This document shows positions 50,530-60,044 of a stretch of DNA of 64,000 bases, piece after piece (positions within the stretch are counted from its first letter, which is position 1; the number at the start of each line of letters is the position of its first letter). The notes beneath the pieces were generated by a model, which was not told where the DNA came from, ran no database searches, and saw only the letters and a list, made by a program, of their open reading frames with translations. Origin of the DNA: Candidatus Zixiibacteriota bacterium (lineage in GTDB: Bacteria > Zixibacteria > MSB-5A5 > GN15 > FEB-12); contig JAJRXM010000036.1 of assembly GCA_024276275.1 (NCBI GenBank), positions 1 to 64,000 on the forward strand, written 5' to 3'. The position numbers were made by a program, and so were the translations under genes.

Positions 50530-51381
50530 TTATTCTTCGGTGCCTGTTATCGTATTAGGAACAAAAGAGGCGGCAATTTCAAAATCAAAACCGATATCCT
50601 GAGGACGGTGCGCATCTGAACCTAAAAACTGTACATGTACTCCGGCCTTTTTAGCTCGGTTGATTATTTTTATATTAGGATAATACTGGTTCACACCATG
50701 CCTATACCCTGCGGTGTTAATTTCAAGAGTTGTTTCTGTTGCGATGAGAGATTTGAACAGTTCTTCTAAATATGGTTCATACGCATTATCTAAATTTTCT
50801 TTATAATAATTCTTTGCATATTTTATATAATACTCCAAATGAGCAATTGTATCAAAAAGTCCGGAATCAGATGCTTTGATTGCAGTTTGAAAATACTTTT
50901 CGACCATCTGCTCAAGCGAATATCGGTCAAAACACTTTTGGTATGTGCTTCTACAGCAGAAACAGATATTTTCTATCTCATGGATACCGCAGAGAAAATA
51001 GTCAAAGGCAAAAGCATCTTTAACTTTTTGGGCAGTTTCCTGACAATTATCAAACCATCCGAATTCAAGACCTAACTTAACGGACAATCCTCGGAGATTA
51101 TATTTTTCAGCAGCTTTTCGAACATCCTCGACATACGGTTTTAGATTTTCAATCGATGTAGTTTTATGCTCACCTTTTATAGAAATTAAATTCCCCTGAC
51201 AATCACCGACCGGGTTACAATCATAGTGAGTAGTAAAACAAATTTCAGCAAGATTTCTTTTGAGGGCTGCCTCGCAATATTCATCAATAGTCCCGACCGC
51301 ATCAATCGAGTAATCACAATGCACATGATAATCCATCGCACCCTCAAAATGGATAGGTTCTAATTCTTGGAAATCAGACAT
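50530..51381 (-). CDS. PHP-domain phosphatase, histidinol-phosphatase-like
   Basis: DYHVHCDYSIDAVGTIDEYCEAALKRNLAEICFTTHYD; LEFGWF; LEINTAGYRHG; FLGSDAHRPQDIG. Confidence 0.87.
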   Translation of the reverse strand: MSDFQELEPIHFEGAMDYHVHCDYSIDAVGTIDEYCEAALKRNLAEICFTTHYDCNPVGDCQGNLISIKGEHKTTSIENLKPYVEDVRKAAEKYNLRGLSVKLGLEFGWFDNCQETAQKVKDAFAFDYFLCGIHEIENICFCCRSTYQKCFDRYSLEQMVEKYFQTAIKASDSGLFDTIAHLEYYIKYAKNYYKENLDNAYEPYLEELFKSLIATETTLEINTAGYRHGVNQYYPNIKIINRAKKAGVHVQFLGSDAHRPQDIGFDFEIAASFVPNTITGTEE

Positions 51382-52015
51382 AATTCCCTCCTTGTAAAAA
51401 CGGATTATTTACTCTTTCGCCGCCTATGGTTGTTGTCGGTCCATGACCAGGCACACACTTTATTAAATCTGGTAAAGGTAATAATTTTTTCTGAATTGAT
51501 TCTATCAGTTGTTCATGTGAACATCCGGGGAAATCAGTTCTTCCGATTGAACCGTAAAAAAGAGTATCACCACAAAATAATAAATTTTCCTTTTCATCTA
51601 AAAAACAAAGCCCGCCGGGTGAATGTCCGGGAGTGTGTAAAACTCTGAAATTTATAGTACCGATAGAAATAATCTCTTCATCTGAAAGCCAAAAATCGGC
51701 AGGAGGTACTGTAATTGCCTCACCGATAAAAACAGACATATTAGCAGTAGCATCAGCAAGCAGCTCTTTTTCATTTTCACCGGCATACAGCGGAATTTGA
51801 AATTCATTGAGAACTTCTTGAACAGCCCCGATATGATCGGAATGTCCGTGAGTCAACAAAACTGCTTTTGGAGTGAAACCGAGATTCATGACTTCATCGA
51901 TAATCATTTTAGCATCAGCACCGGGGTCAATAATTACCCCTTCTTTGCTGTTTTCATCAAAATAAAGGGAACAATTTACTTCGTAAGCCCCTACAACAAG
52001 GATATGATTTTTCAT
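51374..52015 (-). CDS. MBL-fold metallo-hydrolase (glyoxalase II-like)
   Basis: LLTHGHSDHIGAVQEV; VLHTPGHSPGGLCFL; FCGDTLFYGSIGRTDFPG; VPGHGPTTTIGGE. Confidence 0.93.
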   Translation of the reverse strand: MKNHILVVGAYEVNCSLYFDENSKEGVIIDPGADAKMIIDEVMNLGFTPKAVLLTHGHSDHIGAVQEVLNEFQIPLYAGENEKELLADATANMSVFIGEAITVPPADFWLSDEEIISIGTINFRVLHTPGHSPGGLCFLDEKENLLFCGDTLFYGSIGRTDFPGCSHEQLIESIQKKLLPLPDLIKCVPGHGPTTTIGGERVNNPFLQGGNYV

Positions 52016-52118
52016 AGAGTCAATGATACGGACTTTCTTTAAATTGTCAATCTTAAGATAGATAAAAAATCACCTTGATTTTTGTGAATAAAATCACATA
52101 TATTGGAAAGTTAAATAA

Positions 52119-52147
52119 TTGACCTACGATGATTAGATATATATATT
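52119..52147 (+). promoter_or_regulatory. Sigma70-like promoter of prfB
   Basis: TTGACC - 17 nt - TATATT. Confidence 0.55.
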
Positions 52148-52175
52148 TTGCTTTCAAGTAGAAGAAAGTTAGGAA

Positions 52176-53295
52176 ATGACAATTACTGAACTAAAAAATA
52201 AACTGCCGGAATATAAAGAGAAACTCGATAAACTAGTGAGGTATCTTTGACTTACCCGGTCGGATTGAAGATATAGCAAAACTTGAAAAAATTTCAACTG
52301 AAGAGTCGTTTTGGAATAACACCCAAAAAGCTCAGGGAATTCTTAAAGAAATTTCCATTCACAAAAAATGGGTCGACACCCACCAAAAGCTGAATTCCGA
52401 CCTTCACACAATTGAAGAATTTGTTGAACTGACTGATGGTGCCGATGACTCTGCTGACACTATTGAACTGATAGAATCTTTCAGCAAACTTGAAAAAGAA
52501 ATCGATGATTATGAATTTAAGTCTCTTCTCTCCGGTCCGGATGACTTTCGTGATGCTCTTATCACTTTTCACCCCGGAGCAGGCGGAACAGAATCGCAAG
52601 ATTGGGCTGATATGTTGTTTCGCATGTACAACCGATGGGTCGAACGTAAAGAGTTCAGTTCCGAATTGATAGATTATCAACCGGGTGATGAAGCAGGTCT
52701 GAAATCTGCTGCATTAAAAGTTAAAGGTGATTTTGCTTACGGATTTCTCAAAGCAGAATCAGGGGTACATCGTTTGGTACGTATCTCCCCATTTGATTCA
52801 AATGCAAAACGACATACCTCGTTTGCATCAATTCATATTTTCCCTGTCGTAGAAGATAGTATTGAAATCGAAATTAAAGATGAAGAAATTCGTATAGACA
52901 CTTTTAGAGCATCAGGTGCCGGTGGACAGCATGTTAATAAAACTGATTCAGCAATTCGGATAACTCATATTCCAACTAACATAGTTGTATCCTGTCAATC
53001 GCAACGGTCACAGCATAAAAATAAAGATGCCGCCATGTCTGTGTTAAAATCTCGACTGTATCAGTTACAAAAAGAAGAAGAAGCCAAAAAGATGGATAAA
53101 TTTGAGCAGTCCAAAAAGAAAATAGAATGGGGTTCTCAAATTCGGTCATATGTTTTTCACCCGTATAATATGGTCAAAGACCATAGAACTTCAGCACAGA
53201 CTTCAAATACACAAGCAGTCATGGATGGCGATATAGATCAATTTATTGAGGCATTTTTGAGTGATCCGGAATTACACGATCACACAGTCATGTAA
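52176..53295 (+). CDS. prfB: Peptide chain release factor 2, expressed via +1 programmed frameshift at codon 25 (TGA 52248-52250)
   Basis: ATG at 52176 after AGGA; MTITELKNKLPEYKEKLDKLVRYL then CTT TGA C; +1 frame continues DLPGRIEDIAKLEKISTEESFWNN...; motifs PGAGGTESQDWADML and SGAGGQHVNKTDSAIRITHIPT. Confidence 0.95.
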
Positions 53296-53317
53296 AAGAA
53301 AAATGATGGAGTAGAAA

Positions 53318-54310
53318 ATGAATATATTAACTCAGATTAAAGATAAAGCGAAAAATCTAAAACGCAGGGTTGTCCTCCCGGAAGGAACTGAACCCCGTAT
53401 GGTTCAAGCTGCCAAAAAAATTATTTTTGAAGGAATAGCAAATGTTACTCTTATCGGTAACCGAAAAGAGATTGAACCACTCGCCAAAGATTGCAATCTG
53501 AACCTTGATAAAGTCGAAATAATTAATCCTACACACTCTCCTGATTACAATACTTTTGTAGAAGACTTCATGGAACTTCGAAAACATAAAAACATTTCAG
53601 CAGATGAAGCAAAAACAACTATAGCTAAACCTCTCTTTTTTGGTGCAATGCTGGTCAGACATGATAAGGCAGATGCCTCTGTTGCAGGTTCTGTTAATAC
53701 TACCGGTAATGTTATAAGAGCTGCTATTTCTGTTTTAGGCTTAAAAGAAGGTATCAATACTGTATCCAGTTGTTTTATGATGACTATTCCAAAATACAGG
53801 GATGAACTGAATAAAGTTTTTCTTTATGCCGACGGTGCCGTTATGCCAAATCCGACTGCAGAACAATTAGTTTCTATCGCAGCTTCAACTGCTGACACTA
53901 TGAAAAATTTACTTGGCATAGAACCCAAAATTGCCTTTTTGTCATTTTCAACTAAAGGTTCTGCCTCACATCCGGATGTTGACAAAGTTACAAAAGCAGT
54001 CGAAATGTTTAAAAGAGAATATCCCGATATTATTGCAGACGGAGAATTTCAACTCGATGCTGCCATTGTACCTGAAATTGCTAAATCTAAAGCACTGGAT
54101 TCTGTACTTGCCGGAGATGCCAATATCTTGATATTTCCTGATTTAGATGCCGGCAATATCGGATATAAACTAACCCAAAGACTTGCCAATGCAACCGCTA
54201 CGGGACCGATTATTCAAGGTCTCTCAAAACCTGCCAACGATTTATCTCGCGGATGTTCGGTAAACGATATAATAGACGTAACAGCTATTGCTGTTTTAAT
54301 GAAAGGATAG
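53318..54310 (+). CDS. pta: Phosphate acetyltransferase
   Basis: RRVVLPEGTEPRMVQAAKKI; DASVAGSVNTTGNVIRAAI; FLSFSTKGSASHPDVDKV; ANILIFPDLDAGNIGYKLTQRLA. Confidence 0.93.
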   Translation: MNILTQIKDKAKNLKRRVVLPEGTEPRMVQAAKKIIFEGIANVTLIGNRKEIEPLAKDCNLNLDKVEIINPTHSPDYNTFVEDFMELRKHKNISADEAKTTIAKPLFFGAMLVRHDKADASVAGSVNTTGNVIRAAISVLGLKEGINTVSSCFMMTIPKYRDELNKVFLYADGAVMPNPTAEQLVSIAASTADTMKNLLGIEPKIAFLSFSTKGSASHPDVDKVTKAVEMFKREYPDIIADGEFQLDAAIVPEIAKSKALDSVLAGDANILIFPDLDAGNIGYKLTQRLANATATGPIIQGLSKPANDLSRGCSVNDIIDVTAIAVLMKG

Positions 54311-54313
54311 CAG

Positions 54314-55534
54314 GTGAGTGTCAGTCATTTAGCCCGTAATATAAAAGACTCCCCTACTCTCGTCTTTAACGCTAAAGCTCGGCAGTTAAAAGAGCAAGGT
54401 AAACCGGTCATACATCTAGGTTCCGGAGAACCAAAAACAAAAACTCCCCAAGACGCTATAAAAAGTTGTACGGAAACTTTGCAAACAGCAGAGATACATT
54501 ACACTTCGACTGAGGGAATACCTTCTCTTCTTGAAGCGATTACAAGCTATACAGAAGAACATTATGATAAATTAGTCAATTCCGAAAATATTTTAGTATC
54601 TTCAGGAGGAGCTAAACATGCAATTTTTAACCTGATGATGGCAATCATTGACCCCAAAGATGAAGTAATTATCCTTGCTCCTTACTGGGTCAGCTATACC
54701 GAAATAGTTAAAATGGTTTACGGTATACCGGTTATAGTAACTCCTGCTAACAATCAGTTTGAACCTCGATTTGAAGAAATAGTAGCATCTGTTACCTCCT
54801 CCACCAAAGCAATTATGGTCAACTCTCCGAATAATCCTTCAGGTTGCATTTATTCAGAACAGTTAATCGGAGAACTGGTAGAGTATTGTGAAAAAAACGA
54901 TATCTATTTGGTAATGGATGATATTTATCATCAGCTCTATTTTGATAATACTAAACCTGTTTCTGTCTATAAATACTCACAAAAAGATATTGACAAATCT
55001 ACTATAGTTGTTATCAATGGTATTTCCAAAGCATATGCTATGACCGGGTTTCGAATCGGTTGGGCTATTGCGAATAGAGAAGTAACTCAGGCGATGAGAA
55101 ATGTCTCCGCTCAAAACACGTCATGCCCGTCGGTTGTATTACAATCTGCCGCTGTAGGTGCATTAAACGGTGATCAAAGCGGTGTTGAAAAATTACGACT
55201 CACCCTTGAGAAAAACAAAAACATTATGATGAAAGAACTTAATAATTTTCATGATATAAAAATAACAGAACCGCACGGTACTTTTTACTGTCTACCGGAT
55301 TTTTCTGCTTACAACAAATCCTCATCGGAACTTGCAAAGTTTCTGCTCGAAAAAGCATTAGTTGTAACGGTTCCCGGTGGTGAATTCGGATTTGAGGGAC
55401 ATCTCAGACTCAGTTATTGTGGTTCGGAAACTGATATAAAAGAAGGTATTGCCCGAATAAAGTGGGCACTTGATATAAAATCAAATGATGAAATTATTAT
55501 TGGAAATAACAAAATGAAAAGGAACTGGAAATGA
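54314..55534 (+). CDS. PLP-dependent aminotransferase (aspartate aminotransferase family), GTG start
   Basis: KPVIHLGSGEPKTKTP; NSPNNPSGCIYS; INGISKAYAMTGFRIGWAI. Confidence 0.94.
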   Translation: MSVSHLARNIKDSPTLVFNAKARQLKEQGKPVIHLGSGEPKTKTPQDAIKSCTETLQTAEIHYTSTEGIPSLLEAITSYTEEHYDKLVNSENILVSSGGAKHAIFNLMMAIIDPKDEVIILAPYWVSYTEIVKMVYGIPVIVTPANNQFEPRFEEIVASVTSSTKAIMVNSPNNPSGCIYSEQLIGELVEYCEKNDIYLVMDDIYHQLYFDNTKPVSVYKYSQKDIDKSTIVVINGISKAYAMTGFRIGWAIANREVTQAMRNVSAQNTSCPSVVLQSAAVGALNGDQSGVEKLRLTLEKNKNIMMKELNNFHDIKITEPHGTFYCLPDFSAYNKSSSELAKFLLEKALVVTVPGGEFGFEGHLRLSYCGSETDIKEGIARIKWALDIKSNDEIIIGNNKMKRNWK

Positions 55535-57192
55535 CTCATGACATTTTAAACGTTAATTCACCTGCATTAGGTCATGCTGATGCTCTTAAAAGTGAAAATG
55601 GGTTGGACATTCTTGGATTGAAAGACCTGAATCGTGTCTATTGGAATCTAACACCTGAAGCATTATACGAAGAAGCAATTTTCCGTAGTGAAGGTAAAAT
55701 ATCTCACATGGGAGCCTTTGTCGTAGATACCGGTGCTCATACTGCTCGTTCGGCAAATGATAAGTTCATTGTCAAAGCATCCCCTTCCGAAGACCATATC
55801 GACTGGGGTGGCGGAAACCGTCCTATGCCTGTTGAAAAATTTAATGCTGTCTTTGATCGGATGCGTGAATTTTTAAAAGGGAAAGACCTTTTTGTACAAG
55901 ACTGTTATGCGGGTGCTGATCCAAAATATCGGATGCCTGTGCGTATTATTACCGAATATGCCTGGCATTCTCAATTCGCCCGTAACATGTTTATTCAACC
56001 TGAGACAAATGAAGAATTGACGAATTTTGCTCCGGGGTTTACTGTTATGTCGATTCCTTCTTTCAAAGGTATCCCGGAAGTTGACGGAATAAACTCTGAA
56101 ACATTTATCCTCTTAAACTTTGAGGAAAAACTTTGTATAATCGGTAACACCGGATATGCCGGAGAAATCAAAAAATCTGTTTTCACGGTTTTAAATTATC
56201 TTTTACCTTTACAAGATGTATTAAGTATGCATTGCTCAGCCAATGTAGGGAACAACGATGACTCTGCATTGTTCTTCGGTTTATCAGGTACCGGTAAAAC
56301 TACATTATCAGCAGACCCTACTCGTCAGTTAATCGGCGATGATGAACATGGCTGGTCTGACAAAGGTGTTTTCAATTTTGAAGGTGGCTGTTATGCCAAA
56401 GTTATAAATTTATCTGCTGAAGCTGAACCGGAAATCTATGCCGTTACTTCCATGTTCGGCACTATTTTGGAAAATGTCGTTTATGATGTAAATACTCGTA
56501 AAATTGATTTAGATGATGACTCCATGACTGAAAATACTCGCTCGGCATATCCTATTGAATATATTTCAAACTCATTACCTGAGAAAATGGCAGGTCATCC
56601 GAAAAATGTAATCATGCTCACTTGCGATGCTTCCGGTGTCATGCCTCCAATTGCGAGACTTACACCAGAACAAGCGATGTATCATTTTATTTCCGGTTAC
56701 ACATCTAAAGTAGGTGGAACTGAAGTCGGATTGGGTAAAGAACCACAAAGTACTTTTTCAGCTTGTTTTGGAGCTCCTTTTATGGTGCATCATCCGTACA
56801 AATATGCTGAAATGCTCAAAGATAGAATTCTTAAGCATAACGCCACTTGTTGGATTGTAAACACCGGCTGGTCAGGCGGTCCTTTCGGTATAGGCAAACG
56901 GATGTCTATCAAGTATACCAGAGCGTTATTAAATGCTGCTTTGGAAGGTAAACTTGCTGATGTCAAATACTACAAAGATCCGGTCTTTGGATTTGAAGTT
57001 CCTACACATTGTGAAGGTGTTCCTGATGAAGTATTGCGTCCTTCTGATACCTGGGATGACAAAAAAGCATTTGAAGCAAAATATCTAAACCTTGCTACAC
57101 TCTTTGTTGAAAATTTCAAGAAATTTGCTGATGGATGCCCACAGGAATTACTTGATGCTGCTCCAAATAAAGATGCTAAGTTAAATTTATAA
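55531..57192 (+). CDS. pckA: Phosphoenolpyruvate carboxykinase (ATP)
   Basis: FFGLSGTGKTTLSADPTRQLIGDDEHGWSDKGVFNFEGGCYAK; VNTGWSGGPFGIGKRMSIKYTRALL. Confidence 0.97.
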   Translation: MTHDILNVNSPALGHADALKSENGLDILGLKDLNRVYWNLTPEALYEEAIFRSEGKISHMGAFVVDTGAHTARSANDKFIVKASPSEDHIDWGGGNRPMPVEKFNAVFDRMREFLKGKDLFVQDCYAGADPKYRMPVRIITEYAWHSQFARNMFIQPETNEELTNFAPGFTVMSIPSFKGIPEVDGINSETFILLNFEEKLCIIGNTGYAGEIKKSVFTVLNYLLPLQDVLSMHCSANVGNNDDSALFFGLSGTGKTTLSADPTRQLIGDDEHGWSDKGVFNFEGGCYAKVINLSAEAEPEIYAVTSMFGTILENVVYDVNTRKIDLDDDSMTENTRSAYPIEYISNSLPEKMAGHPKNVIMLTCDASGVMPPIARLTPEQAMYHFISGYTSKVGGTEVGLGKEPQSTFSACFGAPFMVHHPYKYAEMLKDRILKHNATCWIVNTGWSGGPFGIGKRMSIKYTRALLNAALEGKLADVKYYKDPVFGFEVPTHCEGVPDEVLRPSDTWDDKKAFEAKYLNLATLFVENFKKFADGCPQELLDAAPNKDAKLNL

Positions 57193-57212
57193 TATATTAT
57201 TACATTGTGTAT

Positions 57213-57246
57213 AAAAGCAGGACCATGCAAGGTTCTGCTTTTTTTA
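57213..57246 (+). terminator. Rho-independent terminator after pckA
   Basis: AAAAGCAGGACC-ATGCAA-GGTTCTGCTTTTTT. Confidence 0.9.
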
Positions 57247-57255
57247 TAATAAAAC

Positions 57256-57282
57256 AAGGGTTCAGTTTTTAACTGAACCCTT
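57256..57282 (-). terminator. Terminator hairpin of the minus-strand small-protein gene
   Basis: AAGGGTTCAGTT-TTT-AACTGAACCCTT (12 bp). Confidence 0.75.
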
Positions 57283-57314
57283 CTAATTTTTATTATTCTA
57301 ATGTACGTATAAAT

Positions 57315-57497
57315 TTAATTCATACGTTGAGTTTGGTCATCTGATTCTTTTGTAAGTACTAATGAGTAATTACCTTTAAGTATTTTACCCACAACAATTG
57401 TAAACTTTGAAGCATTAAGCATTTGCAAACTATAGGCGTGCCAACTTTCTTTTTCACCTAGAGGAGCAAATTTTTCTTCTTCTTTTCGTTTTGGCAT
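57315..57497 (-). CDS. Small (60 aa) protein of unknown function
   Basis: RBS GGGAG upstream of ATG and own terminator downstream; MPKRKEEEKFAPLGEKESWHAYSLQMLNASKFTIVVGKILKGNYSLVLTKESDDQTQRMN. Confidence 0.6.
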   Translation of the reverse strand: MPKRKEEEKFAPLGEKESWHAYSLQMLNASKFTIVVGKILKGNYSLVLTKESDDQTQRMN

Positions 57498-57745
57498 AAT
57501 CTAATTCTCCCTATAAAATGTTCATCCCCCCATCAATAGAAGTTGTTTTTTACACACAATTATATTTGACAGTGATGAAAAAATAGGGTCTACAAAATTT
57601 TTAGAGTATCACCTCCTAAAAAAGTGTCTTAATATAACTTTACACATAACATTTCCGCTATGCGAAAAGCATGGTTTACTGTTTATATTCAACTGTTTAC
57701 AAAATTGTAGTTATTTTATGCACTTACTAGTTTTTTGACATACAC

Positions 57746-58072
57746 CTAGTTAGTAATAATTTTATGTAACTTCTTGATAGCCCTATGCTTATAAATGTTT
57801 ACCACCTGTTGAGTAACCCCCAATATTTGGGCAATTTCCCTCTCAGTTTTCCCTATTAGATAGTATTCAATAACTTCTTTTTGTCGTTTCGAAAGTGAGC
57901 GTTTTATATGCCATTTCAATTTTGAACGAAATTTATCAAGCGATGTAATATTTTTCAGATCTTCAGAACTTCTATGATATGCTGATTTGTCATCTGAAAA
58001 AGATTCTAAAAAAAGTTTATCAACTCTTATTTCTGCATAGTGATATTCTTTATTCTTTTCCATAGCTGACAA
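57746..58072 (-). CDS. Sigma-70 region 4-like / HTH protein
   Basis: LSKRQKEVIEYYLIGKTEREIAQILGVTQQVVNIYKHRAIKKLHKII. Confidence 0.78.
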   Translation of the reverse strand: MSAMEKNKEYHYAEIRVDKLFLESFSDDKSAYHRSSEDLKNITSLDKFRSKLKWHIKRSLSKRQKEVIEYYLIGKTEREIAQILGVTQQVVNIYKHRAIKKLHKIITN

Positions 58073-58080
58073 ATCTTCTT

Positions 58081-58683
58081 TTAATAATTTAATTTATACT
58101 CTTTACGTATTTTAGATAATTTATTAAGTGAAATAGAAAACTTCGATGCTGTCTCTTCTCTAATTTCACTTAAGGCTATTTTTCGTTCATAAGTCGAAAG
58201 ATCTTCCGGTAAATCGGTGTATCTCTTTTTATAATAACGATATATCTTTTCATGCTCGGAAAGTTGTTTTGGTTTTTTCTTTACCTTTGATGCTGTTTGT
58301 TTCTTCTTCTCCGGTCGTTTACTAAGTTTTGTAATTTTTGCCGACTGATTGGAAATAATACTTTCCAATGAATCTAAATCAGATTCATAACTATTTTTTT
58401 GTGAAGTTAATGATTTATTAAATGACTCATCTTTAGACACAATCAGAGTTGAAAGAGAATCAATTGATTTTTTATAATCTCCGAATTGGGATTTATTCTC
58501 TTCAGAAATTTCTGATTTTGCTTTTTCGAGTATAGCATCCTGCTTAGCATAATCACGTGATGTTTTCACATAGCTAAATCCTGCTAAAACTACTAATAAT
58601 ACAAATGCGATTAATATTTTTCGAAACATATATATATCTCCAGTTTTCAGAAAAATAATATATCTCTTCACCCTCAAGGTCAA
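58081..58683 (-). CDS. Membrane-anchored coiled-coil protein of unknown function (start probably MFRKILIAFV at about 58629)
   Basis: TM IAFVLLVVLAGFSYV then long charged coiled coil and basic C-terminal segment. Confidence 0.65.
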   Translation of the reverse strand: MTLRVKRYIIFLKTGDIYMFRKILIAFVLLVVLAGFSYVKTSRDYAKQDAILEKAKSEISEENKSQFGDYKKSIDSLSTLIVSKDESFNKSLTSQKNSYESDLDSLESIISNQSAKITKLSKRPEKKKQTASKVKKKPKQLSEHEKIYRYYKKRYTDLPEDLSTYERKIALSEIREETASKFSISLNKLSKIRKEYKLNY

Positions 58684-58748
58684 GTTTTAACATTTCATTA
58701 TTATTTAAGAGCAAGCTGAAGAATGTTAAGCTGTTGAAATAAAACAAC

Positions 58749-59471
58749 TTACTTTTTGAGACGTAAAGTAAGATATACCCATGGTCGGATCATAGACCAC
58801 CAACCGATAAACGGTTTGATTTTAGTATAGTTTTTCCCCTCTGTCGGATAAATCATAGAAACCGGTACTTCTACAACTCGAAACTTAGCTTTGATTACTT
58901 TAAAATGCAGATAATATTCCATCTCATATTGCCCAAGCCAATCTTGCTCTATATCTATTTGTGGATGCTCAAAAATAGAAAGACGATAGGCACGAAACCC
59001 GCAAGTAATATCTGTTCCCTTAAAACCTAAAATCAAATTAGTTATAAGAGTAAACAGTTTGATAGCAATATTTCTAAATTGAGGCAGATGAGGAGAATCT
59101 CCGCCTTCAAGATATCTTGACCCTTGCACATAATCAGCTTTGTTATCTTCCAACGGTTTGAGAAGTCTATTAATTTCAGACGGAAGCATTTTACCGTTAC
59201 CTGCCATTATCACGATAGCATCATAATTATGTTTTTTGGCGTATCCTGTTGCTGTTCGTATACCTGCTCCAACACCAAGATTTTTTGGATGATTTAAAAA
59301 AGTAAGATTATTTTCTTGCAAGAATTGTTCGGTAGAGTCAGTTGAACCATCGTTGACAAATAGAATATCGTATCTTCTCTCAGATGGAAAATCAGCATAC
59401 AATTTCTTTAGTTTCTCACCTTCATTAAAAGTAAGAACAGCAACTAATGTTTTCAAACTTGATTTTGTCAT
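58749..59471 (-). CDS. Glycosyltransferase family 2 (dolichol-phosphate mannosyltransferase-like)
   Basis: LVAVLTFNEGEKLKKLYADFP; ILFVNDGSTDSTEQFL; YVQGSRYLEGGD; DITCGFRAYRLSIF. Confidence 0.92.
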   Translation of the reverse strand: MTKSSLKTLVAVLTFNEGEKLKKLYADFPSERRYDILFVNDGSTDSTEQFLQENNLTFLNHPKNLGVGAGIRTATGYAKKHNYDAIVIMAGNGKMLPSEINRLLKPLEDNKADYVQGSRYLEGGDSPHLPQFRNIAIKLFTLITNLILGFKGTDITCGFRAYRLSIFEHPQIDIEQDWLGQYEMEYYLHFKVIKAKFRVVEVPVSMIYPTEGKNYTKIKPFIGWWSMIRPWVYLTLRLKK

Positions 59472-59477
59472 CTAAAA

Positions 59478-60044
59478 CTATTTAGGTTGAATTATTCCGT
59501 CGGTATTAACATATACTAAACCGCAAGAACATTTTAGTTCACTTGCATCAGAATCTTGTAACCGCTGCCCACATTTACAAACATATCCGGAAAACTGGGC
59601 AGGGTTGCCGTACCAGATTGTATAGTCAGGGATATTTTTGGTAACCACAGCACCTGCACCGATAAATGCATATTTCCCAACAGTATGTCCCGCCACAACG
59701 ACAGCATTTGCACCGATAGTAGCACCCTGTTTTATAAGAGTCTTATCCACTTCATCGTGATAGACTTTACTTCTGGGATATACGTCATTAGTAAAAACTG
59801 CATTAGGTCCGATAAAGACATCATCTTCAATGACCATTCCATTCCAAAGAGATACCGAATTTTTCACCGTTACTCTGTTGCCGATTACAACCTCTCCCTC
59901 AATAGAACAATGGTCACAGATATTGCACTCGGCACCTATTTGGGCACCTTTTAAGATATTGCAAAACGCCCAGATACGACTGTCATCACCGATATTATCA
60001 GTTGCAACCAAAGCAGACTCATGCACAAAATAGTTCTGAGACAT
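59478..60044 (-). CDS. Hexapeptide-repeat acyltransferase (WbpD-like sugar N-acetyltransferase)
   Basis: IGDDSRIWAFCNILKGAQIGAECNICDHCSIEGEVVIGNRVTVKNSVSLWNGMVIEDDVFIGPNAVFTNDVYPRS. Confidence 0.9.
   Translation of the reverse strand: MSQNYFVHESALVATDNIGDDSRIWAFCNILKGAQIGAECNICDHCSIEGEVVIGNRVTVKNSVSLWNGMVIEDDVFIGPNAVFTNDVYPRSKVYHDEVDKTLIKQGATIGANAVVVAGHTVGKYAFIGAGAVVTKNIPDYTIWYGNPAQFSGYVCKCGQRLQDSDASELKCSCGLVYVNTDGIIQPK

Noticed and set aside
52612-53295. RF2-like peptidyl-tRNA hydrolase (short form) starting at 52612
   Set aside because: The upstream frame and CTT-TGA-C site show this is full-length RF2 expressed by programmed frameshift.
57600-57745. Possible CRISPR leader or array in non-coding DNA
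   Set aside because: No regularly spaced direct repeats found here or anywhere in the window.
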